From Citrobacter sp. JGM124 (GTDB taxonomy: Bacteria; Pseudomonadota; Gammaproteobacteria; Enterobacterales; Enterobacteriaceae), in contig NZ_JAERJD010000001.1 in the NCBI RefSeq assembly GCF_018257795.1, positions 434,001 through 498,000 on the forward strand: a DNA stretch of 64,000 nucleotides, in the 5' to 3' direction. Numbering within the stretch: position 1 is the first letter of the stretch; the number at the start of each line of letters is the position of its first letter. The notes beneath the pieces are model-generated. The model saw nothing but the letters and a program-made list of their open reading frames with translations, was not told the DNA's origin and did not search any database. Of the stretch, positions 48,544 to 58,787 are shown one piece after another. The translations under genes were made by a program, and so were the position numbers.

Positions 48544-49541
48544 AAGGAAAGAAAATCCTTATAGCCGATGAGGACACAACATTTGGCACTTTGCTCGACC
48601 GGTATTTTTTATCTCTGGGGGCAGTGCCTGTCACGGTCAATGATGGCGTTACGGCATTAACTAAGTTTAATGAGGCAAAACCTGATTTATTAATCTGTGA
48701 TCTGAACATGTCTCCGGTGACGGGGTTACAGCTCATAGAACAGATCCGGCATCAAGATAGCGAACTGCCCATTCTGGTGATCTCCGGGGCGGATAACATG
48801 TCACAAATTGCCAAAGCACTGCGTTTTGGTGTGCAGGATGTGCTGCTAAAACCGATGGAGGATTTTGACAGACTACGTGAAACCGTTCTTACCTGTCTTT
48901 ATCCACTGATGTTTGGTTCGCGTGTTGAAGAAGAAGAGAGACTGTTTGAACACTGGGATGCATTCGCCCGGGATCCCATCGCGGCATCAAAGCTATTGCA
49001 TGAGTTACAGCCCCCGGTACAGCAAGTCGTTTCCCATTGTCGCGTCAATTATCGTCAGTTGATTTCAGTGGATAAACCCGGGTTGGTGCTGGATATTGCA
49101 CCACTGTCAGAAGATGATTTAGCTTTTTACTGCCTCGACGTTACCCGGAGTGGTGATAACGGCGTGTTAGCTGCCTTATTATTGCGCGTGCTGTTTAATG
49201 GTTTATTGCAAGAGCAGCTGGTTCACGAGCACCATCGTTTACCTGAATTAGGTCGGTTACTGAAACAGCTTAATCAGCTGCTTCGACAGGCCAATCTGAC
49301 CGGTCAGTTCCCGTTGTTAATTGGTTATTATCATCGCGGCAGAAGGAAACTGATTCTGATCTCTGCCGGTTTGAATGCCAGCCTGAGCATTGATAAACAG
49401 CACAAGGAACTGAATAGTGGGTTACCACTCGGCACCCTCAGCAATGTTTACCCTAATCAGATGAGTCTTGAATGCGACTCCTGGCATTGCCAGGTATGGG
49501 GGAGCGGGGGACGCTTACGGTTAATGTTGTCTGCGGAATGA
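48528..49541 (+). CDS. rssB: Regulator of RpoS RssB
   Basis: 337-residue response regulator that delivers sigma-S to ClpXP. The receiver domain (about 8-125) keeps Asp58 in LLICDLNMSP, the acidic pocket around Asp14-Asp16 and a Lys in VLLKPM. The C-terminal PP2C-like domain has LLHELQPPVQQVVSHCRVNYRQL, LAFYCLDVTRSGDNGVLAALLLR and ends WGSGGRLRLMLSAE. The receiver is more divergent from E. coli than the rest. rssA, normally upstream, is missing. Confidence 0.96.
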   Translation: MRRPLEGKKILIADEDTTFGTLLDRYFLSLGAVPVTVNDGVTALTKFNEAKPDLLICDLNMSPVTGLQLIEQIRHQDSELPILVISGADNMSQIAKALRFGVQDVLLKPMEDFDRLRETVLTCLYPLMFGSRVEEEERLFEHWDAFARDPIAASKLLHELQPPVQQVVSHCRVNYRQLISVDKPGLVLDIAPLSEDDLAFYCLDVTRSGDNGVLAALLLRVLFNGLLQEQLVHEHHRLPELGRLLKQLNQLLRQANLTGQFPLLIGYYHRGRRKLILISAGLNASLSIDKQHKELNSGLPLGTLSNVYPNQMSLECDSWHCQVWGSGGRLRLMLSAE

Positions 49542-49736
49542 GCAGTCAGACGATAAAAAAAAAGAAGCCGTACTCAGGTTTATATCCTGGTGGTAGTATC
49601 ATGCGGTTTTCTCGTATTTATCCTATTAACAGGGGCATGGATAAATCGCAGTGTTTAACGTTACAATCGATATAATGACTAGCCTCTTTAATATTAATGG
49701 CAAATATACAGCTTAAACAGTGTTGGAGATTTTTTG

Positions 49737-50645
49737 ATGGCTGCTATCAATTCTAAAGTAACAAAAGCTGTTATCCCGGTAGCGGGATTAGGCACGCGTA
49801 TGTTGCCCGCAACCAAAGCAATTCCTAAAGAAATGCTGCCGTTGGTGGACAAACCGCTGATTCAGTATGTGGTAAATGAGTGTATTGCAGCGGGTATCAC
49901 CGAAATTGTTCTGGTGACTCACTCATCAAAGAACTCCATTGAAAACCATTTTGATACCAGCTTTGAACTGGAAGCGATGCTTGAAAAACGCGTTAAGCGT
50001 CAGCTTCTGGAAGAAGTTCAGTCGATCTGCCCTCCGCACGTCACCATCATGCAGGTGCGTCAGGGACTGGCGAAAGGTCTGGGCCATGCAGTGCTGTGCG
50101 CCCATCCAGTAGTGGGTGACGAGCCAGTGGCTGTCATCCTCCCCGATGTCATCCTGGATGAATACGAGTCAGATTTGTCCCGTGACAACTTAGCGGAAAT
50201 GATTAGCCGCTTTGATGAGACGAAACATAGCCAGATAATGGTTGAGCCGGTTGCGGATGTCACCGCATATGGTGTGGTCGACTGCCAGGGCGCAACGCTT
50301 TCCCCGGGTGGCAGTGCGCCGATGGTGGGCATTGTAGAAAAACCTAAAGCTGATGAAGCACCGTCCAATCTTGCGGTTGTCGGACGCTATGTTCTGAGTG
50401 CTGGCATTTGGCCACTGCTGTCGAAGACGCCTCCAGGTGCTGGTGACGAGATTCAGTTAACTGACTCTATCGCGATGCTAATGGAAAAAGAGACCGTTGA
50501 GGCTTACCACATGAAGGGCGTCAGTCATGACTGTGGCAATAAATTAGGCTATATGGAAGCATTTGTAGAATATGGCATTCGCCATAAAACGCTGGGCGAA
50601 GATTTTAAAGCCTGGTTAAAAACAACACTGGGTAACTTAAAGTAA
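49737..50645 (+). CDS. galU: UTP-glucose-1-phosphate uridylyltransferase
   Basis: 302 residues, as in E. coli. Makes UDP-glucose for galactose metabolism, trehalose, LPS and capsule. The nucleotide-binding signature is [39 protein letters not shown] and [18 protein letters not shown] lie later. ATG 49737 is used; an in-frame TTG at 49734 is not needed. A terminator follows. Confidence 0.98.
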   Translation: MAAINSKVTKAVIPVAGLGTRMLPATKAIPKEMLPLVDKPLIQYVVNECIAAGITEIVLVTHSSKNSIENHFDTSFELEAMLEKRVKRQLLEEVQSICPPHVTIMQVRQGLAKGLGHAVLCAHPVVGDEPVAVILPDVILDEYESDLSRDNLAEMISRFDETKHSQIMVEPVADVTAYGVVDCQGATLSPGGSAPMVGIVEKPKADEAPSNLAVVGRYVLSAGIWPLLSKTPPGAGDEIQLTDSIAMLMEKETVEAYHMKGVSHDCGNKLGYMEAFVEYGIRHKTLGEDFKAWLKTTLGNLK

Positions 50646-50685
50646 AGACATTATCGTTCATTAATTAAAATGTGACGTTTACCGG

Positions 50686-50722
50686 ACGTGGTTCTCCTGA
50701 AAAGGTTTGCCACGTTTTTTTA
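50686..50722 (+). terminator. Rho-independent terminator of galU
   Basis: ACGTGG (50686-50691) pairs with CCACGT (50710-50715), and the central TCCT/AGG bases can extend the fold. It is followed by seven T, 41 bp after the galU stop. Confidence 0.85.
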
Positions 50723-52110
50723 TGTGTTACAGCAGCAGGGAGTTTGATTTATCGCGCTGTGCTGATAACCATGCGGGTATCAGGCAAATAACGTCACCGT
50801 ACTTGTCATCATTAACGTATCCTGCCAGTCGACGAATAAGCCCTGAAAATATAAAGGGATTAAATCGTTTTTTGAAATAAAGCCCGCCGTACTCATGTTC
50901 CATACATTCAGCCACTGAGAGTGATGATAATAGATAACGTGATACACGGAATGAAAAATTGTTTAAAGTTACCCAAGAAAATCAAAAAACTGAGCGGGTA
51001 TTGCTTTTCTTTCCGCCATTCAGAGATGAAATAAAGAATTTTTTAGTGCCAGCCTGTGGCTGCTATGCCCTTACCTGGTCAGGGATACTGTATCCAGATG
51101 AACTACTGGTATTGATAAAATGCTGTCTGTACCTGAAAGATTAAATAACCAGCGTTATCGGCACGTCGTACTCCTTTAGGGGTAGGCAGGATTTTGAGGG
51201 GAGTAATGAATAATTTACATCTGCTGGTGTAAGTTAACACCAGGAAAAAGATTGTTGCACGTCTGTCATCCCTTTATTTTAAACAAGTAGATTAAATAAC
51301 TTTAAAAAAGCATATTGTCATAAATTGATACAGGTAGAATTCTGCTGCCGATGGTATATAACAGGAAAATGTTCCCCACTCAGTTTATAGACGGATGGCC
51401 ATACGCTTCTGGCATAAAGGTAATTGCCGCATGATTTCTATGCTAACGAAAGTATGGGCAACGCTGTGGGTTTATAATTTGTTCTGTTAACGTCCTTAAT
51501 GTATGGCGGGTTTTTTTAAGCTGTCTACTGGAGTGATTATGACGTCATTTGTCTGATAGCATGGGTTAAGTATTCAAAAATAAGGGGCTGGTTATTTTTC
51601 ATTGCTATTGGTTATGAGCACCAACGGATACCTGAATCAAAAGCTATTTTAATAGGTTAATATGCCGCAGCCAGGGAGACTGCCGGGTTACACCGTCAGG
51701 TAGCGGGGCGAGAATTGTGGTGTAAAAAGCAATAATTCTTATCTGTAAATACAAGGTTACCTGACAATAAACAGGGATAACAGGGACTGTTTCTGCCGCA
51801 GGATAAGGGCACTTATTCTGGGTATAAAAGTATCGCTGTGAATATTATTTGCTGTAGTAGTGACCTTGATGCTGTTTTTGTGGCGTCCATTCGGGTGGTG
51901 GCACAAACAACAGGGCTGTCAGCAACCTGTTTTGCTGCAATCAGTGCCTGGTGTATTCTGCTGATGGTTGATGAAACCCGGTGAGAGCCTGTCAGCGCAA
52001 GGAGAAGCCCTCTGCTGATGCGTTTGCCCCCAAGGGTAATCACCCTTAAGGAAAGTAAACCAGAGCGTCAGAGCATGACTCAGGGTGACATTATTGGTGA
52101 CGTTATATAA
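50723..52110. other. Long gene-poor region between galU and hns
   Basis: About 1.4 kb, AT-rich, with no frame above roughly 75 codons that has a ribosome site or known motif. E. coli has only about 0.6 kb here. A 19-codon hydrophobic microORF (MISMLTKVWATLWVYNLFC, 51431-51490) follows AAGG at slightly long spacing, and a GCGGGTTTTTTT run at about 51506 could end a short transcript. Either decayed coding DNA or small RNA/peptide genes could be here; nothing can be assigned. Confidence 0.5.
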
Positions 52111-52138
52111 TAAAAAATCCCGCCGAAGCGGGATTTTA
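52111..52138 (-). terminator. Rho-independent terminator of hns
   Basis: TCCCGC (52118-52123) pairs with GCGGGA (52128-52133) over CGAA, flanked by an A-run and TTTT. On the minus strand a T-run follows the stem. It is 25 bp beyond the hns stop. Confidence 0.9.
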
Positions 52139-52157
52139 ATAAGCAGCACTCAAGGGA

Positions 52158-52565
52158 TTAGATCAAGAAATCATCCAAAGTCTTACCTTGCTCGTCCATT
52201 GCTTTTTTGATGATAGCAGGGGTGCGACCCTGGCCAGTCCAGGTTTTGGTTTCGCCATTTTCATCAATATATTGATATTTAGCAGGGCGAGCAGCACGTT
52301 TACCTTTACCGGCAGTTTTAACGGCAGCCATGCTGTTCAGTAATTCATTTGGATCAATACCGTCTGCAATCAGCATTTCACGATATTGCTGTAATTTACG
52401 AGTACGTTCTTCAATTTCAGCAGCAGCAGCGCTGTCTTCTTCACGACGCTCATTAACAACAACTTCTAATTTTTCCAGCATCTCTTCCAGAGTTTCCAGA
52501 GTACATTCTCTTGCCTGTGCACGCAGTGTACGGATGTTGTTCAAAATTTTAAGTGCTTCGCTCAT
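52158..52565 (-). CDS. hns: Nucleoid-associated silencer H-NS
   Basis: 135 residues. The N-terminal oligomerisation helices ([19 protein letters not shown]...) are almost identical to E. coli; a linker ([12 protein letters not shown]) leads to the DNA-binding domain with [21 protein letters not shown]. The protein ends at DDFLI and lacks the KQ tail of E. coli, as in some other Enterobacterales. H-NS silences AT-rich DNA, including CRISPR-cas loci in E. coli, so it may repress the locus in this window. ATG 52565 is set by family alignment. Confidence 0.98.
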   Translation of the reverse strand: MSEALKILNNIRTLRAQARECTLETLEEMLEKLEVVVNERREEDSAAAAEIEERTRKLQQYREMLIADGIDPNELLNSMAAVKTAGKGKRAARPAKYQYIDENGETKTWTGQGRTPAIIKKAMDEQGKTLDDFLI

Positions 52566-53099
52566 TTTAGTAATCTCAGGATTATTTATTGGGGTATGTT
52601 GTGATAATAATAGAGCCATTATATCCGTTCTGCAATAGGAAATAATGGCGTTGGATAAAAATATACAGATATATACGCAGAAATTAAATGTCGATAACTT
52701 AAATTACCAGGATTTTTCTGTAGTAATGGCGCGGATGACACTCGTTTTTTAACCAGTTTACCTTACTGCGTCAACAGCTGTGTCGTGCAACAGAATTTAG
52801 CATTAGTTGATAAATATAATACCGAACTATTATACAGGCAGGTATTGGGTAACCGATTACAAACGAAAATAATTTCGATAAATTATCATTGTGAGCTATA
52901 CGAATTAACGCCTTGATTACGGTGAATGTTACAATTAAACATAATTATCCGAATTCTATTATGTGTGGGATGTCACACCGTTTATATATCGGCTAATGTT
53001 CTTATGGCTGTGTTACTCAACATCATCAGCGCCTTAGGTGAAAGGCTTGTGATACAATCTGGCAAAACAATCTTCACTTTGACTCAGGCAGCAAGCGCG
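52566..53099. promoter_or_regulatory. Divergent hns-tdk intergenic region
   Basis: 534 bp, very AT-rich, no gene. It must contain the promoters of hns (leftward) and tdk (rightward). The AT-richness fits known autorepression of hns. No specific site could be fixed with confidence. Confidence 0.6.
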
Positions 53100-53726
53100 A
53101 TGGCACAACTCTATTTCTACTACTCGGCAATGAATGCGGGTAAATCTACCGCTCTATTACAGTCTTCATACAATTATCAAGAACGAGGCATGCGCACCCT
53201 GGTTTATACCGCAGAAATCGATAATCGTTTTGGTAGCGGCAAGGTGAGCTCACGTATTGGCCTGGCTTCCCCGGCAAAACTTTATCATCAAACCACAGAC
53301 TTATATGCAGAGATCAAAGAAGAGCACTTATCCTCACCGATCCATTGTGTATTAGTTGATGAGAGTCAGTTTTTAACCCGTGAGCAGGTATATGCCTTAT
53401 CTGATGTTGTCGATGAATTATCGATTCCCGTTTTATGTTATGGCTTACGCACTGATTTTCGCGGGGAGTTGTTTAACGGCAGTCACTATTTACTGGCGCT
53501 GTCCGATAAACTGGTGGAACTGAAAACCATCTGTTTCTGTGGGCGTAAAGCGGGGATGGTATTAAGGCTCGACAGTGAAGGGCGCCCTTATAACGAAGGT
53601 GAGCAGGTCGTTATTGGGGGAAATGAACGCTATGTCTCGGTCTGTCGAAAACATTATAAAGAGGCACAAAAAAAAGGTTCTCTGCGTGATATACAGATGA
53701 ATGCAGGCAGAACAGGGGACCTGTGA
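53100..53726 (+). CDS. tdk: Thymidine kinase
   Basis: 208 residues; phosphorylates thymidine and deoxyuridine in salvage. P-loop is [13 protein letters not shown], the carboxylate lies in LVDESQFLT (DECQFL in E. coli), and a structural zinc is held by CFCGRK and the later CRKHY. The frame is open upstream to 52926, but the family start [12 protein letters not shown] at 53100 is clear. The C-terminus after SLRDIQ differs from E. coli. Confidence 0.97.
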   Translation: MAQLYFYYSAMNAGKSTALLQSSYNYQERGMRTLVYTAEIDNRFGSGKVSSRIGLASPAKLYHQTTDLYAEIKEEHLSSPIHCVLVDESQFLTREQVYALSDVVDELSIPVLCYGLRTDFRGELFNGSHYLLALSDKLVELKTICFCGRKAGMVLRLDSEGRPYNEGEQVVIGGNERYVSVCRKHYKEAQKKGSLRDIQMNAGRTGDL

Positions 53727-54186
53727 TAACGACGCCGCAGGAACGTCCTCAGGCGGTTATCGGGCGGCTATGCAGCACGAGATAACCGTGACGCATTCAA
53801 GACACAGAGGCTCACCTGAATGGAGAAACGCTCCCGCCAGTTCGGCGCGTTATGTCCGCAATCCCCCCAGAGGTGGTAATCAGGCCTCTCAGCACATTCT
53901 CTTTCCCGGCCCGCGGTGACCACCATCTGAATATTGTTTATCGCCCGGCAGTCTGCCATCTTTTCCGGCAAATATTCTGTCAGGGGCTGTCGGGGCGGAA
54001 CGTGAGCAGAAACCCGTTGTCGCGCCGGGAGATATATCCCCGGGGGACAGGGATGGCCGTCCTCTCAGCGGTACGATAGCGGGTAATAATAAGAGGTCAT
54101 ATGACTGCGCTGGGGCGGGGTATCAGGCGGGGGAGGCAGTGACTGGGCATGAGGGATATATGCCCGAATCGTGTCCGCTGACGAAA
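53727..54186. other. Intergenic region tdk-adhE
   Basis: 460 bp between the convergent tdk gene and adhE terminator, with a GC-rich second half. Frames of up to 75 codons overlap each other without ribosome sites. In E. coli K-12 a transposase pseudogene lies here; no insertion-sequence ends were recognised. Confidence 0.5.
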
Positions 54187-54225
54187 TAAAAAGCCCCTAC
54201 TGACCACAACGTGGTGTTCGGGGCT
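54187..54225 (-). terminator. Rho-independent terminator of adhE
   Basis: AGCCCC (54192-54197) pairs with GGGGCT (54220-54225), with an inner ACCAC/GTGGT stem. On the minus strand TTTTATTTCG follows. It lies 44 bp beyond the adhE stop. Confidence 0.85.
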
Positions 54226-54268
54226 CAATGAGGCGACGTTACTGACCGTCGCAGCCGTTAATCAGGCG

Positions 54269-56944
54269 TTATTTTTTGCTTTTTTTCTCTACTTTTGGTG
54301 CGGGGACCGCGGTTTCTTTCACTGCCTCAGCACCACCTTCGACATACTCACGACCATAATAAGTATCCAGCAGAATCTGTTTCAGTTCAGAAATCAACGG
54401 ATAGCGTGGGTTGGCGCCAGTACACTGGTCATCGAATGCATCTTCAGAAAGCTTGTCTACATTCGCCAGGAAGTCTGATTCCTGAACACCGGCTTCGCGG
54501 ATAGATTTCGGAATACCCAGTTCAGCTTTAATCTCATCCAGCCAGGCCAGCAATTTCTCAATTTTAACCGCAGTTTTATCACCGACGGCAGTAAGACCCA
54601 AGTGGTCAGCAATTTCAGAGTAACGACGACGAGCCTGTGGACGGTCATACTGACTGAAAGCAGTCTGTTTGGTTGGGTTATCGTTAGCGTTATAGCGAAT
54701 AACGTTTGAGATAAGCAGGGCGTTCGCCAGACCATGAGGAATATGGAACTGTGAACCCAGTTTGTGGGCCATTGAGTGACACACCCCTAAGAAGGCGTTA
54801 GCAAACGCAATCCCGGCAATGGTCGCAGCACTGTGAACACGCTCACGAGCAACAGGGTCTTTGGCACCAAATTTATAAGAATTTGGCAGGTTTTCTTTGA
54901 GCAGTTTCAGTGCCTGCAGGGCCTGACCATCAGAAAACTCACTCGCCAGGACAGAAACATAAGCTTCCAGTGCGTGGGTTACCGCATCCAGGCCACCAAA
55001 GGCACAGAGAGACTTCGGCATATCCATGACCAGGTTGGCATCAACAATAGCCATATCCGGGGTCAGGGCATAATCTGCCAGCGGGTATTTCTGTCCTGTC
55101 GCATCGTCAGTCACTACCGCAAACGGTGTGACTTCAGAGCCGGTACCTGAAGTGGTGGTCACGGCGATCATTTTCGCTTTGACGCCCATTTTCGGGAATT
55201 TGTGAATACGTTTACGGATATCCATAAAGCGCAGTGCTAAATCTTCAAAGTGGGTTTCAGGATGTTCATACATCACCCACATGATTTTAGCCGCATCCAT
55301 TGGGGACCCGCCCCCCAGAGCGATAATCACATCCGGTTTAAAGGAGTTGGCTAATTCTGCACCTTTACGTACAACGGTCAGTGTCGGGTCAGCTTCGACT
55401 TCAAAGAAGACTTCAGTTTCGACACCTGCCGCTTTTAAAACTGAGGTGATCTGGTCTGCATAACCATTATTGAATAAGAAACGGTCAGTAACAATGAGGG
55501 CGCGTTTATGACCATCGGTGATGACTTCATCCAGCGCGATAGGCAATGAACCACGACGGAAGTAGATGGATTTAGGAAGTTTATGCCACAGCATATTCTC
55601 AGCTCGCTTAGCCACAGTTTTCTTATTAATAAGGTGTTTTGGACCCACGTTCTCAGAGATGGAGTTACCTCCCCAGGAACCACAACCCAGCGTCAGCGAT
55701 GGCGCCAGTTTGAAGTTATACAGGTCACCAATCCCCCCTTGAGACGCAGGGGTGTTAATAAGAATACGAGCGGTTTTCATCTTATCGCCGAAGTATTTCA
55801 CACGCTCAGGTTGGTTATCCTGATCAGTGTACAAACAAGAGGTATGACCGATACCCCCCATTTCAACCAGTTTTTCTGCTTTAACGACTGCGTCATCAAA
55901 GTTTTTAGCACGATACATCGCAAGGGTCGGCGACAGTTTTTCATGAGCAAAAGGTTCAGACTCATCAACATCAGTCACTTCGCCAATCAGAATTTTGGTA
56001 CCAGCCGGGACGCTGAAACCCGCCAGTTCTGCAATTTTAAACGCTGGCTGGCCGACAATGGCTGCGTTCAGCGCACCATTTTTCAGGATGATATCCTGCA
56101 CGGCTTTCAGTTCTTTACCTTGCAGCAGATAACCGCCATGCTCCTCAAAACGTTTACGCACTGCGGCATAGACTTCATCAACCACAATGACACTCTGTTC
56201 AGATGCACAGATAACCCCGTTATCGAAGGTTTTTGACATCAGGATAGAAGCGACCGCACGTTTGATGTCGGCTGTTTCATCAATGACGACAGGGGTATTA
56301 CCGGCACCAACGCCGATAGCAGGCTTGCCGGAGCTGTATGCTGCTTTAACCATGCCCGGTCCACCCGTCGCCAGGATCATGTTAATGTCCGGGTGATGCA
56401 TCAGGGCGTTGGACAGTTCCACAGATGGCTGGTCAATCCAGCCGATCAGGTCTTTTGGTGCGCCAGCTGCAATAGCCGCCTGCAGTACGATATCCGCTGC
56501 TTTATTGGTTGCATCTTTTGCACGTGGGTGTGGTGAGAAAATGATACCGTTACGTGTCTTCAGGCTGATAAGTGATTTAAAGATGGCAGTAGAGGTTGGG
56601 TTAGTCGTAGGGACGATGCCGCAGATAATACCAATAGGTTCTGCAATAGTGATGGTACCAAAAGTGTCATCTTCAGAAAGGACACCGCAGGTTTTTTCGT
56701 CTTTGTAAGCATTGTAAATGTATTCAGAAGCAAAGTGGTTTTTAATCACTTTATCTTCAACAATCCCCATGCCCGATTCCGCAACAGCAAGTTTTGCTAA
56801 TGGGATACGTGCATCTGCTGCAGCCAGGGCCGCTGCGCGGAAGATTTTATCAACTTGTTCTTGAGTGAAATTGGCATATTCACGCTGGGCTTTCTTTACG
56901 CGTTCTACAAGGGCGTTAAGTTCCGCGACATTAGTAACAGCCAT
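54269..56944 (-). CDS. adhE: Bifunctional acetaldehyde-CoA/alcohol dehydrogenase
   Basis: 891 residues, full length. The N-terminal aldehyde dehydrogenase domain (about 1-440) reduces acetyl-CoA, with the catalytic Cys in NGVICASEQSV. The C-terminal iron-dependent alcohol dehydrogenase domain (about 450-870) has ALGGGSPMDAAKIMWVMYEHP, TTSGTGSEVTPFAV and the iron-ligand segment CHSMAHKLGSQFHIPHGLANA. It makes ethanol in fermentation and assembles into spirosomes. CAGGAGAG precedes the ATG. Its leader can form an unusual long-range stem. Confidence 0.98.
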   Translation of the reverse strand: MAVTNVAELNALVERVKKAQREYANFTQEQVDKIFRAAALAAADARIPLAKLAVAESGMGIVEDKVIKNHFASEYIYNAYKDEKTCGVLSEDDTFGTITIAEPIGIICGIVPTTNPTSTAIFKSLISLKTRNGIIFSPHPRAKDATNKAADIVLQAAIAAGAPKDLIGWIDQPSVELSNALMHHPDINMILATGGPGMVKAAYSSGKPAIGVGAGNTPVVIDETADIKRAVASILMSKTFDNGVICASEQSVIVVDEVYAAVRKRFEEHGGYLLQGKELKAVQDIILKNGALNAAIVGQPAFKIAELAGFSVPAGTKILIGEVTDVDESEPFAHEKLSPTLAMYRAKNFDDAVVKAEKLVEMGGIGHTSCLYTDQDNQPERVKYFGDKMKTARILINTPASQGGIGDLYNFKLAPSLTLGCGSWGGNSISENVGPKHLINKKTVAKRAENMLWHKLPKSIYFRRGSLPIALDEVITDGHKRALIVTDRFLFNNGYADQITSVLKAAGVETEVFFEVEADPTLTVVRKGAELANSFKPDVIIALGGGSPMDAAKIMWVMYEHPETHFEDLALRFMDIRKRIHKFPKMGVKAKMIAVTTTSGTGSEVTPFAVVTDDATGQKYPLADYALTPDMAIVDANLVMDMPKSLCAFGGLDAVTHALEAYVSVLASEFSDGQALQALKLLKENLPNSYKFGAKDPVARERVHSAATIAGIAFANAFLGVCHSMAHKLGSQFHIPHGLANALLISNVIRYNANDNPTKQTAFSQYDRPQARRRYSEIADHLGLTAVGDKTAVKIEKLLAWLDEIKAELGIPKSIREAGVQESDFLANVDKLSEDAFDDQCTGANPRYPLISELKQILLDTYYGREYVEGGAEAVKETAVPAPKVEKKSKK

Positions 56945-57422
56945 AATGCTCTCCTGATAATGTTAAACTTTTTTAGTAAATAAGCATCCCAAAACGCAAG
57001 TATAGTCAGCAAATGAAAATAATGTGTTAAGAAGGACATGTTAATGAAACTTTATTAATATGTTCTGCCTATTTACTAAAAAAGCCTGGTCCTGCTGGTT
57101 CAGACATTCTGTTGGTTTTCTGCCCTTAACTTGCTATCAAGACTAGCGATTTTCTTTATCTTGTTTCGTGATCTAAATCACATATTTCTATTGCTGACTC
57201 CTTTCAGCATGCAATATTCAGCCTTATGAATTGCCAGATAAAACTGGTTACATTCCATTTAAATTTTCACGGATATTGGTTAACAGAATCCCAACATAAC
57301 AACCCGGTTTGAGCATAATAGGTTGCCAGGGACGTTATGTGATGAAAGAACGTAGCCCTGATGAGGGTTTTCTATTACATTACGCGGGTATTTGCAGTCA
57401 TTTTTACCTTGTGGGGCGATGT
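56945..57422 (-). promoter_or_regulatory. adhE leader/promoter with 15-bp long-range inverted repeat
   Basis: 478 bp between adhE and ychE. CTTTTTTAGTAAATA (56968-56982) is repeated inverted at 57070-57084, with 87 bp between. The near arm starts 24 nt upstream of the adhE ATG, next to the ribosome site. In E. coli the adhE leader folds and must be cut by RNase III to allow translation, so this stem is a candidate for the same control. The rest is AT-rich promoter DNA for both genes. Confidence 0.6.
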
Positions 57423-58070
57423 GTGACACAATCTTTTTTTGATTTAGCAACCTATTTTAAATTTTTCATCGGCCTGTTTGCGCTGGTTAACCCGGTGGGT
57501 ATTATTCCCGTGTTTATTAGCATGACGAGCTACCAGACGGCGGCTGCCAGGAATAAAACCAATCTTACCGCCAACCTGTCTGTCGCAATAATACTCTGGA
57601 CTTCACTTTTCCTCGGTAACGCTATTCTGCAAATGTTTGGTATTTCAATCGACTCCTTCCGGATTGCTGGCGGTATTCTGGTGGTGACCATTGCCATGTC
57701 GATGATCAGTGGCAAACTGGGTGAAGATAAGCAGAACAAACAGGAGAAATCAGAGAGTGTTATAAGGGAAAGTATTGGGGTCGTTCCACTGGCACTACCC
57801 TTGATGGCTGGCCCCGGTGCGATTAGTTCCACCATTGTTTGGGGCGTGAAATATAACAACTGGCAGCATTTTCTTGGCTTCTCTCTGGCGATAGCCTTGT
57901 TTGCTCTGAGCTGCTGGGCACTGTTCCGTATCGCTCCCTGGCTGGTTCGTATGCTGGGGCAGACCGGTATTAACGTTATAACCCGTATTATGGGGCTGCT
58001 ATTAATGTCTCTGGGTATCGAATTTATCGTGACGGGTGTGAAATCTATTTTCCCGGGGCTGGCGGGTTAG
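57423..58070 (+). CDS. ychE: MarC-family inner-membrane protein YchE
   Basis: 215 residues with about six hydrophobic segments; function unknown. Very close to E. coli YchE: FKFFIGLFALVNPVGIIPVFISMTSYQTAAARNKTNLTANLSVAIIL and IGVVPLALPLMAGPGAISSTIVWG. The GTG at 57423 (VTQSFFDLATYFKF) gives the E. coli length; the frame runs 114 bp further upstream to 57309, which would add an atypical extension. Confidence 0.92.
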   Translation: MTQSFFDLATYFKFFIGLFALVNPVGIIPVFISMTSYQTAAARNKTNLTANLSVAIILWTSLFLGNAILQMFGISIDSFRIAGGILVVTIAMSMISGKLGEDKQNKQEKSESVIRESIGVVPLALPLMAGPGAISSTIVWGVKYNNWQHFLGFSLAIALFALSCWALFRIAPWLVRMLGQTGINVITRIMGLLLMSLGIEFIVTGVKSIFPGLAG

Positions 58071-58787
58071 TGTAAGACGTTGCGTCCGGAGAGGAGAAAT
58101 GCCTGCACTGATTTTTAGTGTCGGCAATAAGGGGCATTATTACTTTTTGTTTTTCCAGATGATTAGCGGTGAATTGCATTATGACCGGTGCGGGGCACCG
58201 CATTTATTTCGCCTCATCAGGTGTGGTCTGACACGCTCAGGGCAAGACATATTGACGTCAGTTTATAGTGATATAACTATTTCTTATATTACAGGGAGAT
58301 AACGTGCTAAAAAATCATCAGCTTATTGATTTTGCTTATATCGGCAGATGAATGGATGTCACTTTATTCACACTGAAAATAATGTCATATCGGTTTGATT
58401 TTTAATGTTTTATTATTATATGGTTGTTTTTTTATCGCCCCTTCAGATAAAAATAAAGAGAATTACTTAACAAATCTGCAAATTGTATTGGCGACAGCCA
58501 CAAGCTTTTGATACTTTCCATGCAAAATAATTCTCTTAGAAATGGTGTGTTTTCAGAGCAGAATGATATGGCTTGCAAGTTTTGCTCTACGGAATAGCGT
58601 ATTTATTGTCCATGACCACGCAATTAATGGGCAATAAAGCGTCAAGGACTTGACTGTCAGTAAGGATGACCCGGGAATAATATCAAAAGCAGCGGGATGC
58701 CTTACAGAGGGTTCACGCAGCCTCCTGTTAAGGCTAAAACACGTTGACGAATTGATGAACAACGATGATAAGTGGGGTAGCAACAAG
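58071..58787. promoter_or_regulatory. Long upstream region of oppA
   Basis: 717 bp, mostly AT-rich, no gene. A small hairpin CGGTGC/GCACCG at 58186-58200 with a T-containing tail may end ychE transcription. The region near oppA must hold its promoter and leader, which in E. coli and Salmonella is bound by the small RNA GcvB; a specific site could not be defined. Confidence 0.5.

Noticed and set aside
50727-50915. 62-codon frame downstream of galU
   Set aside because: It overlaps the end of the galU terminator tract, lacks a ribosome site and has no motif.
53768-54079. Overlapping short frames between tdk and adhE as a transposase remnant
   Set aside because: E. coli has an IS remnant here, but no transposase motif or terminal inverted repeats could be seen.
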